From: CAVUWL01 sp963700105
GTDB taxonomy: Bacteria; Actinomycetota; Thermoleophilia; Solirubrobacterales; 70-9
Direction: 5' to 3'
DNA length: 64,000 nt
Assembly (NCBI GenBank): GCA_963700105.1
Contig: CAVOWL010000006.1
Location: forward strand, 124,001 to 188,000
Below the pieces are notes generated by a model, which was given only the letters and a program-made list of their open reading frames with translations, had not been told where the DNA came from and searched no databases. Made by a program: the position numbers and the translations under genes. Positions 36,237 through 45,175 of this stretch are shown in pieces; the stretch's first letter is position 1; each line of letters starts with the position of its first letter.

Positions 36237-39200
36237 CGGCCAGCTCCCGCCTGGCCGTCGCCGTGTGATCCGCGCCCTGCGCGGGCGCGGTGTTGAGCCC
36301 CGCGGTGCCTTCGCGAATACTTCGGATGCCTCTTATGCTTGGCATGCCTGGATCCGTGCCCACCGGCGCCGGCCCCCAGGGGCGCCAAGGTCCCTATCTT
36401 CGGGGCCGGGGGCGGTGAGCTGCCGGCGCCGTGACACTCGTCGGCGGCTTCGCAGGGAGGCTGCGGCGCCGGCGCCGGGAAACCGCCGCCCGAGCGAGCA
36501 TCATAGAACTTAAGGAAGCTCCCGTTGTGATCCTGACTGGCGAGGGTGTCGAAGGTCGAGAAGTAGACGTCGGTGCCGTTGGCGCTAACCCCGACGAGCC
36601 CAGGAGAGCCGAGGATGCCGAGCGTAGTTCCCTGCGTATCACCGGTGCCCGGCGTGATCAGTTGCGGCCGCCCGGCGACGTACTCATAGACATCCTGGCG
36701 GTTGTTGGTGTCGGTCGAGACGAGGGCATCTTCGGTGGTAAAGAAGGTCCGGCCGTCATCGGTAAGGAAGAGGCCGTCCTGGCTGGCCTCGACATTGGAG
36801 GTCGGCGGGGCGCCGCTCGGAATGCAGGAGACGCAAACGATATCGCGGGTCGAGGGTTCGTAAGTGTACATCTCCAGATGGCCCGCGTTTTCGTACTGGG
36901 TCACCTGGCTCGCGGTGACGAACGCCATATGGGTGTCGCCGGGCGTTATCTGCATCCTCACGATCGGGCCTTCGGTACAAGCCCCGAAAGCACCAATTTC
37001 GCCGCTGCAGTATGGACCGCCCGTGAGCGTGGCGACGAACTGCGGGTGCCCTTCGCGGTAATCGTAGAGGTTCTGTTGGTTCGGAATCCCACGCGAGCCG
37101 TCGAGCTGTTCGGGTGAGTAGAAATAGATGTCACCGTTTTGGGCGATGGAGTTATCGGAGAGGCAGTTACCGCCGTCCGCGTTGGAGAGCTGGCAGTAAG
37201 TACGGCTCGAATACGGCACTACCCCGCACTTTGTGGTGAAGCTGGCTTTACAAGCGTCGCTATTACCCGATCCGCCACTACCAATCGAAATCAAGGTAAG
37301 GGCATTTGTTTCTTCGCTCCACATGTATAGATCTGTGCTGGTGTCGCGGTCGTTCGGAGTCAGCTGTTCGTTTGACGTGAAGTACACCTTGGTACCGTCG
37401 GGGCTCATGCCGACAAATTCGACGTCACGGCCCTGCGACACGTCGTAGGTGACGGCGCCGTCGACCCGCATGTAGAGGTGACTGGGCTGCATCGGGCAGC
37501 GGTTGACATCTCCATAGAAGGCGCTGCCACAGTTGGGAATGGGACAGCTCGCAGACCCGCACGGTCCTGTTGCACCACTCGCCATGAGGATGTGTGACCC
37601 ATCGCTTGAGACCGCCGGGATCTGCAGAGGATCGCCTACCGGATCGCTCGGCTCGCTCGGAATTGGATTGCCGTTTGATAGCACTGAAGCCACCGCGACC
37701 GTGTCGGTTTCGGTGTCGTTGTCATAGACGGAGCCCGGCGGCCCCAGCTGGCCATCGATCGCAAATGCATTCCACTCTGTGGCGAAGACGAAATGACTGA
37801 GATTGGCCGACGCTGTCACATCGCCGGGGCAAAGGCTGTTATAGGAGAAGATGTTGGTAGCCGACTGGCCTCCGGGGCAGTCGAGCGCGTGCTCGCCACC
37901 GGGAGCGGTGTTCCCGCCGAATACGCCCAATTCGGGGGGATAGGTGCCACCGGGCGTGGTGCCCAGATCGGTCGGCCAGCGATCGAGGAGGCTGCCTTCC
38001 GCGCTCATGACAAATGGAGCAGTCGATGCGGCCGGCGGCCCATTCCAGACCAGGAATCTATTCATAGCCGGGTCGGTCATAGCCCCATCCTGGATATGAC
38101 TCGGGAAGGTATCCGCGTCCGCCGAGACATCCGATGCCGTACCCGTATTGGCGGCCCCGTTGGCTGAGCCTGGCGGTCCCTGCACGGGGCCGCCGTCGAG
38201 GGCAGATTGACTGGCCGGGAGCCCAACGTAGCGGCTGACCCAGCCGGTGCTCGTCCGGGTTGCAACGTAGAGGTCGCCATTGCTATCGATTGGGCTGCCG
38301 CCCGATCCTGGAATCGAGGAGTAGAGCCCCGTGTAGGCAAAGCGCGACGGACTGGAGGCGAGGCCGGTGTTAGGACCCCCCGGGAAGAGCTGCGTGCCGC
38401 CCGCATTTTCGGGGGAGACGAGCTCGTAGGCACGACAATCTGGCAGGTAATTTGACCGTGTCTGCTGGCGTACGTTTTCGTTCGGGCAGGCCGGTGGATA
38501 GAAATTGAAGGTCAAATCCCCGGTTACAGTGGTTCCGTCAGCATTTGTCGCCGCCAATCGATAGTGGTAGACGACGTGCGGCGTGAGTCCTTCGAGGTCG
38601 ACCGCAACCCCTTGATCGACATTGCCCGGGGCGATCGTTCCATCGGGCACCGGCACCGAATTACCGTAGTCCGTGGACGGTCCGTATTCGAACCGATAAG
38701 TCGTTTCAAGCCCGTTGGGGTTCACCTGAGCGCTGAGGTCCGCCGTTGTCGCGGTAAGATTCGCCGACGAAATCCCGTCGACCGTCGGCGCCTGTGTGGT
38801 GGTAAAGGTTTCGTCGAGACCTACGCCAATTCCGTTGGCAGAGTTAGCAGTAACTAGACGATAGTGATCGCGGGTCGCGGCAGACAGACCGGTCACCCTC
38901 GCCGTCACCTCCGTTGGAGTGGTGAAGTGAGAAGATGGGGGATTACCGGCTGGGTTCGGTTCACATGGCACGGTGTGACCGTAAGTCCTGTCGAAGCCAT
39001 ATTCAAAGAAGCACGTCGTGATAGCTCCGCGGCCGGCAGGGTCGACGTGGCCGGTGATAGTGACAGCCGATTCCGTCGCTTCGGTCGGAGCACCGGTCGT
39101 CGTGATCGGCCGAGCGTCATCGAAAACCACCACGTCATTGGCTGATCGATCGGTAACGTAAACCGCATGCGAGGACCCATCGACCGACAATCCTCCCGGC

Positions 39201-41308
39201 GTGGTTAGATCGCCGCTACCGAACGTATCAACCGGACTACAGGGAAGGCAATTTGAAGCATAGTGGTTGATCTGCTTTTCGGCTTCGCTGACTTCATAGA
39301 GTTCACCGCTGGCGGGGTCGAAGGTGACCGTCGGTGCGATTGATACTTCGGTTCCTCCCGCATCAAATATTCCGAGGGAATGCTCGAACCAACCGTCGTA
39401 CTTTCCAGCTGCCGAGTACGTCCAGATGTCGCTTGCGTAGTGCGAGCCATATATGTAGAGGTCGCCATTTGGATCGGTTACGATGCCGCCAATAGGGCCG
39501 AAGACCGGCAGGTCTGTCGCATCGGATCCGTCCTTCTGACCTCCCTGACCCCAGCTCGTAATGATCTGGCCTGATGCGTCAAACTTAGATACAAGATTGT
39601 CGCCGGTGTCGGCGACGTAGACATCGCCACTGGAGCTGTCTACTGCCAGGTACGTCGGCTGTTCGAATCCCCCCGGACTGGCCGCCGATGCACCGGCTTT
39701 GCAGATGTCTCCGCTGGCCGCTGTGCAGACATCACCGCCGGTGCTCTGATCGACTTCCTTACCAAACATCAGAATGAATTCACCGGTGGGGCTGAACTTC
39801 TCGACTCGGTGTTCGGGTGGGTCTGTTACGTAGACGTCGTGGCTTGTCTGATCGACTTCAACGTCGCTTGGTTCTGAGAGTGCGTTGCTACCCGAGCCTG
39901 AGATGGCGAGGCCGAAAACATGTGATACCGGTTCGAGTGGCTCCGCCAGGCTTGTACTCACCCCGTTGGAATTTTCGGCCACGAGTCGATACCGATATCT
40001 TGTCGTGAGAAGGCTGAGCCCGGTGAGGGCTGCGTGCACGTCAGTGGCTGTGGAAAACGTCGATCCCTCCGCGCAGGGGACCCGACCGCCCGAGGAGAGG
40101 TTCGAAAAGCCCGTCGAGCCATATGCTTCTGCCGATACGTATTCGAATTGGCAGTCCACCACTTCACCAGCTCCCGCTGGATCGACGTGGCCGTTAAGGG
40201 TTGCTGTCGTCGGCGTCAGTTCTGCGGGAGGTTTCGCTGTCACGTCGGGGGTGGTGAGGGTTCCGAAGACCCCAACGCTTCCTGCACCCGTGTTAGCAAC
40301 GAATGCGTCACCGGTTTCGGTGTCGACGGATAGCCCCTCGGCGCCGCTCAGCCGCCCGGAGCCAAATGTTTCCACCGGCGAGCCGTCAAACCTGTACCGC
40401 GAGACCGCTGCAGCTTCGGACGCATAGAGATCATCACCGTTGGGGTCCACGGCGACCCCCGTCGCGCAAAAGCAACCGATTTTTTCGATCAGTTCGCCGC
40501 CAGAGGCGTTTAGCTTAACGATCGCTCCGTTTCCGCGCGCCTTGTAAATCGCGCCCGTCGAGTCAACAGCGATGCCGTCCGGTGCGGTTCCAGCAGCCGT
40601 TTCGAATTCCCCCGCGGATGCGCCTGTCGGGGTGAACTTGGACATCTGTGTGCCATTAAGGACGTATAGGGTTCCGGAGCCATCAACGGCCACCCCCGCC
40701 AGTTCTGGAAAGCCCGAAAGTTGGCCCCCGGCTCTCCAAGAGGCGACGAGAGCGCCGTCTGCTTCGAACTTGCTGACGTTGTGATTACCGGTATCGCCGA
40801 CATAGAAGTCCCCTTCAGAGGCGCTGCTCGAGCTGTCCACTGCCACGAAGGTGGGCGTCGCAAATGCCCCTGGTGACGCCGCGGAGGTACCGGGCTGACA
40901 TTCATCGCCCGTGCCGATCGCACAAAGGTTTTGTTCGGCTTCGGTTCCCGAAGATTCAACAGCAGTCTTGTTGACCTCCTTGCCAATGATCCAAATCAGA
41001 TGGCCCGCGGCGTCAAACTTCTCGACCCAGTGGTCTGCCGCATCAGTGACGTAGATGTCATGGGCGGAGCTGTCCGTAGAGTTATCGACGGCTGTGTCCG
41101 TCGGTTGGGAGAGCGGGTAGGGATCTGGCGGGCTGGATCCGGCCGCGCCAAACGTAGTAGAGAAGACGTGTGTCACTTCCGCTCGCGCGGAGGCAACACA
41201 CCACAACAAACCGCCGAGCAGCACGACAAACACCGTTGCGGCGGAGATGAGCCGCTGTCGCCCGCTGAAAGCGCCTGCGGGCGACCGTTTGAAGAAAGCG
41301 ACACTCAC
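36233..41308 (-). CDS. P2b: secreted NHL/Fn3/RAYELVS/PD40 protein with duplicated N-terminal block
   Basis: 1691 residues, over 300 longer than P2a or P2c. GTG 41308 makes a GTGA overlap with P1b, and GGGGA lies about eight bases upstream. Signal ends SARA-EVTHVFSTTF. A first NHL plus Fn3 block (about 45-455) is followed by a second start of the same architecture (PVSHVFGLAISGSGSNALSE, about 460), which aligns with the N-terminus of P2a and P2c. Two Fn3-like domains, CPNENVRQQTRSNYLPDCRAYELVSPENAGG (about 939) and a PD40-like region (DGTKVYFTSNEQL, LTDDGRTFFTTEDALV, TDVYFSTFDTL) follow. It ends CEAADECHGAG (about 1617) and a basic, Gly-rich tail. The extra block is best explained by an internal duplication or by recombination with a neighbour. 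Confidence 0.92.
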   Translation of the reverse strand: MSVAFFKRSPAGAFSGRQRLISAATVFVVLLGGLLWCVASARAEVTHVFSTTFGAAGSSPPDPYPLSQPTDTAVDNSTDSSAHDIYVTDAADHWVEKFDAAGHLIWIIGKEVNKTAVESSGTEAEQNLCAIGTGDECQPGTSAASPGAFATPTFVAVDSSSSASEGDFYVGDTGNHNVSKFEADGALVASWRAGGQLSGFPELAGVAVDGSGTLYVLNGTQMSKFTPTGASAGEFETAAGTAPDGIAVDSTGAIYKARGNGAIVKLNASGGELIEKIGCFCATGVAVDPNGDDLYASEAAAVSRYRFDGSPVETFGSGRLSGAEGLSVDTETGDAFVANTGAGSVGVFGTLTTPDVTAKPPAELTPTTATLNGHVDPAGAGEVVDCQFEYVSAEAYGSTGFSNLSSGGRVPCAEGSTFSTATDVHAALTGLSLLTTRYRYRLVAENSNGVSTSLAEPLEPVSHVFGLAISGSGSNALSEPSDVEVDQTSHDVYVTDPPEHRVEKFSPTGEFILMFGKEVDQSTGGDVCTAASGDICKAGASAASPGGFEQPTYLAVDSSSGDVYVADTGDNLVSKFDASGQIITSWGQGGQKDGSDATDLPVFGPIGGIVTDPNGDLYIYGSHYASDIWTYSAAGKYDGWFEHSLGIFDAGGTEVSIAPTVTFDPASGELYEVSEAEKQINHYASNCLPCSPVDTFGSGDLTTPGGLSVDGSSHAVYVTDRSANDVVVFDDARPITTTGAPTEATESAVTITGHVDPAGRGAITTCFFEYGFDRTYGHTVPCEPNPAGNPPSSHFTTPTEVTARVTGLSAATRDHYRLVTANSANGIGVGLDETFTTTQAPTVDGISSANLTATTADLSAQVNPNGLETTYRFEYGPSTDYGNSVPVPDGTIAPGNVDQGVAVDLEGLTPHVVYHYRLAATNADGTTVTGDLTFNFYPPACPNENVRQQTRSNYLPDCRAYELVSPENAGGTQLFPGGPNTGLASSPSRFAYTGLYSSIPGSGGSPIDSNGDLYVATRTSTGWVSRYVGLPASQSALDGGPVQGPPGSANGAANTGTASDVSADADTFPSHIQDGAMTDPAMNRFLVWNGPPAASTAPFVMSAEGSLLDRWPTDLGTTPGGTYPPELGVFGGNTAPGGEHALDCPGGQSATNIFSYNSLCPGDVTASANLSHFVFATEWNAFAIDGQLGPPGSVYDNDTETDTVAVASVLSNGNPIPSEPSDPVGDPLQIPAVSSDGSHILMASGATGPCGSASCPIPNCGSAFYGDVNRCPMQPSHLYMRVDGAVTYDVSQGRDVEFVGMSPDGTKVYFTSNEQLTPNDRDTSTDLYMWSEETNALTLISIGSGGSGNSDACKASFTTKCGVVPYSSRTYCQLSNADGGNCLSDNSIAQNGDIYFYSPEQLDGSRGIPNQQNLYDYREGHPQFVATLTGGPYCSGEIGAFGACTEGPIVRMQITPGDTHMAFVTASQVTQYENAGHLEMYTYEPSTRDIVCVSCIPSGAPPTSNVEASQDGLFLTDDGRTFFTTEDALVSTDTNNRQDVYEYVAGRPQLITPGTGDTQGTTLGILGSPGLVGVSANGTDVYFSTFDTLASQDHNGSFLKFYDARSGGGFPAPAPQPPCEAADECHGAGSSPPPAPKIGTLAPLGAGAGGHGSRHAKHKRHPKYSRRHRGAQHRARAGRGSHGDGQAGAGR

Positions 41309-44217
41309 GGGTCAATTCCCCAATCATGATGTCGTCTTGCATCGGCGCGCTTGTGGTTGCGTCGATGCTTCCGTGGATGATGCCTTCGCCTGACGCACCT
41401 TCCGTGCTGGCGGACATAGTGCGATTTGCAGAGCGTAGTTATGGGCACGGGTCCTGTGGTCTGGGGTGTCGGTGTCCCAGCCGGCGACACAGCGGGCGGC
41501 GCGGGTCGCCGTGCTTGCGTAGTGAAGGTCTCATCTGGCCCTTTGGAGGTGCCGGCGAAATTCGTCGCTACGACGCGAAAGTGATAGGTCGTTCCAGGAG
41601 CCAGTTCATTTATCGAAGCAGCAGCATGGTGGTCGACGCCGTCGCCTTCGATCGGTTCCGTTGGAGCGGTTCGGAGCCCGTAGGAGAGGCCACTCCCGTA
41701 TTCAAAACGAATGATTGTCGCGCCAAAGTTCGGATTCACTTCCGTTCCTAACGTCGCGCTGGTTTCAGTTGGGTTGGAGGCGAATGTGTCATCGATGACC
41801 GGAGCGCCGCCTTCAACGGTCGTGAAGCTAAGATCAGGGCTGTAGCTGTAAAAACCGAGATCGGTCGAACCGGTCGCCGCCAACCTGAAGTGGTATGTGG
41901 TAAATGGTGACAGGCCGCTGATGACCGCGCTGACGTTGGCGGGCGTCGAGAGCGGCACACTGGGGGAGCAAGGGACCTCCCCCAAGTTGTAGCTGACATT
42001 CGTACCGTATTCGAAGTGACAGTCAGTCACTTCTCCGCTGCCGTTTGGATCGACAGTTCCGGTCACCGTCACAGAGGTCGCACCCGGATTGGCAACCAGC
42101 GCGGTCGTCAGTTTTGGAGTCGGGCGGGGAATGAACGCGGCGATCTCGTTATCCCCGGCATCGGCGACGTAGATCGTCTTGCTCGAACGCTCGAAAGCAA
42201 CGCCCGCGGAGGAGTGCAGGTCTCCTAGGCCAAACACGTCGTAGGTCGTGCCGATCACGTTCGACGCTTCGATGCTGTTGCCGACGTCGACAAACCTGTC
42301 ATCCGTCGAAGTGTCAATCGCGATGCCGGTCTGTCCCGAGACGACATTCCCGAACGAATCAATGGCAATCGGGTGCCCGCCCGCTCCTTCGACAACGAGC
42401 GATCCGTTCGGGCTCACCGCCATTCCCGCGATTCCCGCTCCATAAGTCATGGCCCCGTTGACGCCCCAGCCAGTCACGAGGCTCCCCGACGGTTCGAACT
42501 TCTGCACGACGTTGTCGGCGACGTCGCCGACGTAGACGTCGCCCCCCGAAGGTCCGGGAGAATTGTCGACTTCGATGAAAGTCGGCGATCTGAACTCACC
42601 CGCCCCCAACCCGGAGATGCCGGCTCGACAACCAGAGGTGCAGACCTCGCTCATCGGCGTCCCGTCTGTGACGCCCCAACCCCAGGCGGCAAGGAAGTGG
42701 CCGGATGAGTCGAATTTCATGACACGGTGATTGCCGGTATCCGCTACGTAGATATCCCCAGTCGAGTCATCAACCGCAACGTCCTGTGGATTGAGCAGCT
42801 GGCCGTCGCCGGATCCCGGCGCACCGATGTTGGCACCAAATTGGTAGCGCCCGGCCGTGTCCGCCGTTTCGCTCGCACTCGTGTTATTGCCATTCGCGTT
42901 CGCCGCGACCAGACGATAGGTATATTTTGTTCCTGGCGTCAGCCCTGTCACAGTCGTGCTCACGTCGGTCGGGGACGGGTATGGGGGATTTGATGGCGGA
43001 TTGGTCGAGCACGCTGCCTGCTGCGGGCCGGACGATGGACTTTCGTATTCGAAGCTACATTCGGTGATTGGGCCTCCGCCAGCCGGGTCTAGGTGTCCGG
43101 TCAGGGTCGCGGTGGTGGCACGGACTTCGGTGGGTGGTTCGATGCTCACGTTGGGAACCGTGATTGGCTTGAAGATATTGACGCTACCGCCGTTGGATAC
43201 ATAGACGTCACCGGTCGACTGGTCCACCGCGATGCCGCTAACGTAGGGGCCTGCTCCAAGACCCTGAGGCGGGATGAAGTTTCCCGAGCTGTCAAAGACG
43301 TCGAAATCGCTGTTGGCCAAGGAGCCGACAAAGAGCCTTTCCGACGCATCGTCGGTCGCAACTGAGATCAAGCAGCATCCTGTGCTATCAGGGGAGAAAT
43401 CTCCGTCAGGAGTATTGGACCCGTCGAGCGTTCGCACGAAGCCGCCGGAGGAGTCGAACTGGAAGACGAGGTTCGGCCCCGCCCAGTCTCCGACGTAGAC
43501 ATTGCCGCTCGAGTCGACGGCGAGGGCGGTTGTGTATTCGCCCCCAAGGCGGTAAAGACCACCGGCGCTCGCTGTGATTTGGCGCAAATAGGCGCCGTTT
43601 TCGTCAAAGACGTCGATCACCTGGTGGTGGGCGTCGACCGCATAGAGATCATGGGTAGTCTGATCGACGGCGATCGCAAACGAGCTGTAGCCGTTTCCTG
43701 GGGGTGAAAACGACCCGGCCGGGGTCGCGGACCCAGCCAACTGCCCGTTGGGACTCGGTGTGGTGTCGCCGAAACTGGTGATCAGATTGCCTTCGTCGTC
43801 GAACTTGTCGATCACCCCATGGCCAAGATCGGCGACGTAAACATCGCCAGTTGAGTTGTCGACTGCCACCGAGACGTGTCCGCCGAACGAGCCCGCCGGA
43901 GTGTTCGAGCCGTCCCATTCCGTCGGTGATTCGTCTGTGGCAGAGGCGAAGTCCAGTACGCGGGCCGTACCCGAATCGGCCACGTAGATGTGACCGTTGT
44001 GATCGTTGACGGCAACGCTCCCCGCAAGCAGGAAGTTGAAACCGTGGGGAAGCTGACCAGCCGACTGGAACTTCAGCGCGGCGGCGGCTGGCGTAAGAGG
44101 GAGGAAAACAAATCCTGCCAGGATGGCGAGCACCGCCATTGCCGCTCGCGACCAAGCCAGTAATCCAGCGCGCGCTCCACGGAATGGGTGGGAGGATGGC
44201 CTCAAGCCTTCACTCAT
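41305..44217 (-). CDS. P1b: secreted NHL/Fn3 protein
   Basis: 970 residues, first gene of copy b; ATG 44217 has no clear ribosome site. Signal: AVLAILAGFVFLPLTPAAA-ALKFQS. NHL propeller (about 48-355; GHIYVADSGTARVLDF, GDVYVADLGHGVIDKF), one Fn3-like domain (to about 449), second NHL block (449-690; GDIYVADTGNHRVMKF) and two more Fn3-like domains (697-895; TTYHFRLAAT, TTYHFRVVAT). The tail is LCKSHYVRQHGRCVRRRHH with a long His/Arg run ending HDWGIDP. It lacks the first-block Fn3 triplet and the phage-like insertion of P1a. The putative promoter lies about 640 nt upstream. Confidence 0.92.
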   Translation of the reverse strand: MSEGLRPSSHPFRGARAGLLAWSRAAMAVLAILAGFVFLPLTPAAAALKFQSAGQLPHGFNFLLAGSVAVNDHNGHIYVADSGTARVLDFASATDESPTEWDGSNTPAGSFGGHVSVAVDNSTGDVYVADLGHGVIDKFDDEGNLITSFGDTTPSPNGQLAGSATPAGSFSPPGNGYSSFAIAVDQTTHDLYAVDAHHQVIDVFDENGAYLRQITASAGGLYRLGGEYTTALAVDSSGNVYVGDWAGPNLVFQFDSSGGFVRTLDGSNTPDGDFSPDSTGCCLISVATDDASERLFVGSLANSDFDVFDSSGNFIPPQGLGAGPYVSGIAVDQSTGDVYVSNGGSVNIFKPITVPNVSIEPPTEVRATTATLTGHLDPAGGGPITECSFEYESPSSGPQQAACSTNPPSNPPYPSPTDVSTTVTGLTPGTKYTYRLVAANANGNNTSASETADTAGRYQFGANIGAPGSGDGQLLNPQDVAVDDSTGDIYVADTGNHRVMKFDSSGHFLAAWGWGVTDGTPMSEVCTSGCRAGISGLGAGEFRSPTFIEVDNSPGPSGGDVYVGDVADNVVQKFEPSGSLVTGWGVNGAMTYGAGIAGMAVSPNGSLVVEGAGGHPIAIDSFGNVVSGQTGIAIDTSTDDRFVDVGNSIEASNVIGTTYDVFGLGDLHSSAGVAFERSSKTIYVADAGDNEIAAFIPRPTPKLTTALVANPGATSVTVTGTVDPNGSGEVTDCHFEYGTNVSYNLGEVPCSPSVPLSTPANVSAVISGLSPFTTYHFRLAATGSTDLGFYSYSPDLSFTTVEGGAPVIDDTFASNPTETSATLGTEVNPNFGATIIRFEYGSGLSYGLRTAPTEPIEGDGVDHHAAASINELAPGTTYHFRVVATNFAGTSKGPDETFTTQARRPAPPAVSPAGTPTPQTTGPVPITTLCKSHYVRQHGRCVRRRHHPRKHRRNHKRADARRHHDWGIDP

Positions 44218-44860
44218 TCGTTTCGACCAATCCGCGCCTCGGTCGGCCCGAACCCGTTGGGACGAATCGACCCGAGGTCAGCGACCCCACGGGCCGGCAC
44301 AGCCGGCCGCTCGCTCGTCATGTGACTCAGGAAAGAATCCGGTGTCACTGCCGAGGATACCCTCAGTCTGTCCTTGCTACCGCACCCCTTACCGTTGCCG
44401 CCCGGTTGTCGGTGGGGCCCGGGTTCGGAAACAACACGGAAGGGAAGCGCAACGCTCAGATCGGACTCAGACTGAACGCCAACCTCGGCCTGGTGCATGC
44501 CTTGGCCGTGCGAGGGAAGCTCGGCGGCAGCCCAGGTGGCAATACCAATACATGCACGAACGTCGATCACTAAAGGCACCCGAACGACGCACGAGATCCC
44601 GCGGTAAGGGCCAAAGCGCATCCGGCGGCACAAAGCATGATGGGAGCCACAGAACGCCAACCCGAGCCTATGGCTCGATCTGCGGCGAGGCCCGAAACAA
44701 ATTCGGACGATGTTCCCACCTGGCTCTCCTCTGCCGTGGCTGCGCGATCCTTGCCCCGATCCACGAGTGTGGATCCCCTGGCCCCGTTCCCGTCAGCCGG
44801 TTCATATCGTCTCCTGGCCGTTGAGCGCCCCGGGGGGACTACCTGCTCTAGCCACCGCGC

Positions 44861-44889
44861 ATTAGAACAGACACGGACCGAATTGTCAA
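44861..44889 (-). promoter_or_regulatory. promoter of operon copy b
   Basis: On the minus strand TTGACA (44889-44884), a spacer of exactly 17 bases and TCTAAT (44866-44861): six of six and five of six matches to the housekeeping consensus, the best promoter seen in the window. The predicted start of transcription is near 44854. Confidence 0.68.
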
Positions 44890-45139
44890 GCACCCTACCT
44901 TGAAAGCTAGGAGGCGGCCTCATCGGATAAATGCGGCCGCGCTTTGTTATGGGAACAACGAAGATGCTAAGCGTACCTCGGCCTCAGATTGAAAACAAGG
45001 CCGTCCCCGCCACCCGTTTGCCCGACCCATCAGTTTCTCGCAACCCGTCTACCTCGACCGGCTACTCGTCTACGGCAGATCCCGTCGATCAATCGGGGGT
45101 TGACAGCAGAGCTCGGTGTCGTCGAGCGCACCAATCATG

Positions 45140-45170
45140 GAGTCCAGATGCCTGGCCTAGAGTTGGACTC
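45140..45170 (-). terminator. possible hairpin after P5c
   Basis: Perfect seven-base inverted repeat with a 17-base loop directly downstream of the P5c stop codon. No U-tract follows, so it could be a transcript-end stabiliser rather than an intrinsic terminator. Confidence 0.3.
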
Positions 45171-45175
45171 AGCGC

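Larger units (their letters stand above)
27197..44217 (-). repeat. operon copy b: P1b-P2b-P3b-extra small gene-P4b-P5b
   Basis: Second tandem copy. It differs from the others in having a 107-residue gene between P3b and P4b, a P4 without its N-terminal half and a P2 with an extra N-terminal block. Confidence 0.95.
44218..45175. other. 958-bp interval between operon copies b and c; long leader of copy b
   Basis: Holds the promoter at 44861-44889 and therefore a predicted leader of about 635 nt before P1b. A 148-codon frame starting with TTG (44660-44214) ends in an ATGA overlap with P1b, but it has no recognisable domain, signal or coding-like composition, so I do not call it. A seven-base inverted repeat, GAGTCCA (45140-45146) and TGGACTC (45164-45170), begins six bases after the P5c stop and may form the 3' end of that transcript; no T-run follows. 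Confidence 0.45.

Noticed and set aside
44214..44660. 148-codon minus frame before P1b
   Set aside because: TTG start, no domain and irregular composition. The ATGA overlap follows from P1b starting ATGAGT. Kept only as a possibility under the long-leader finding.
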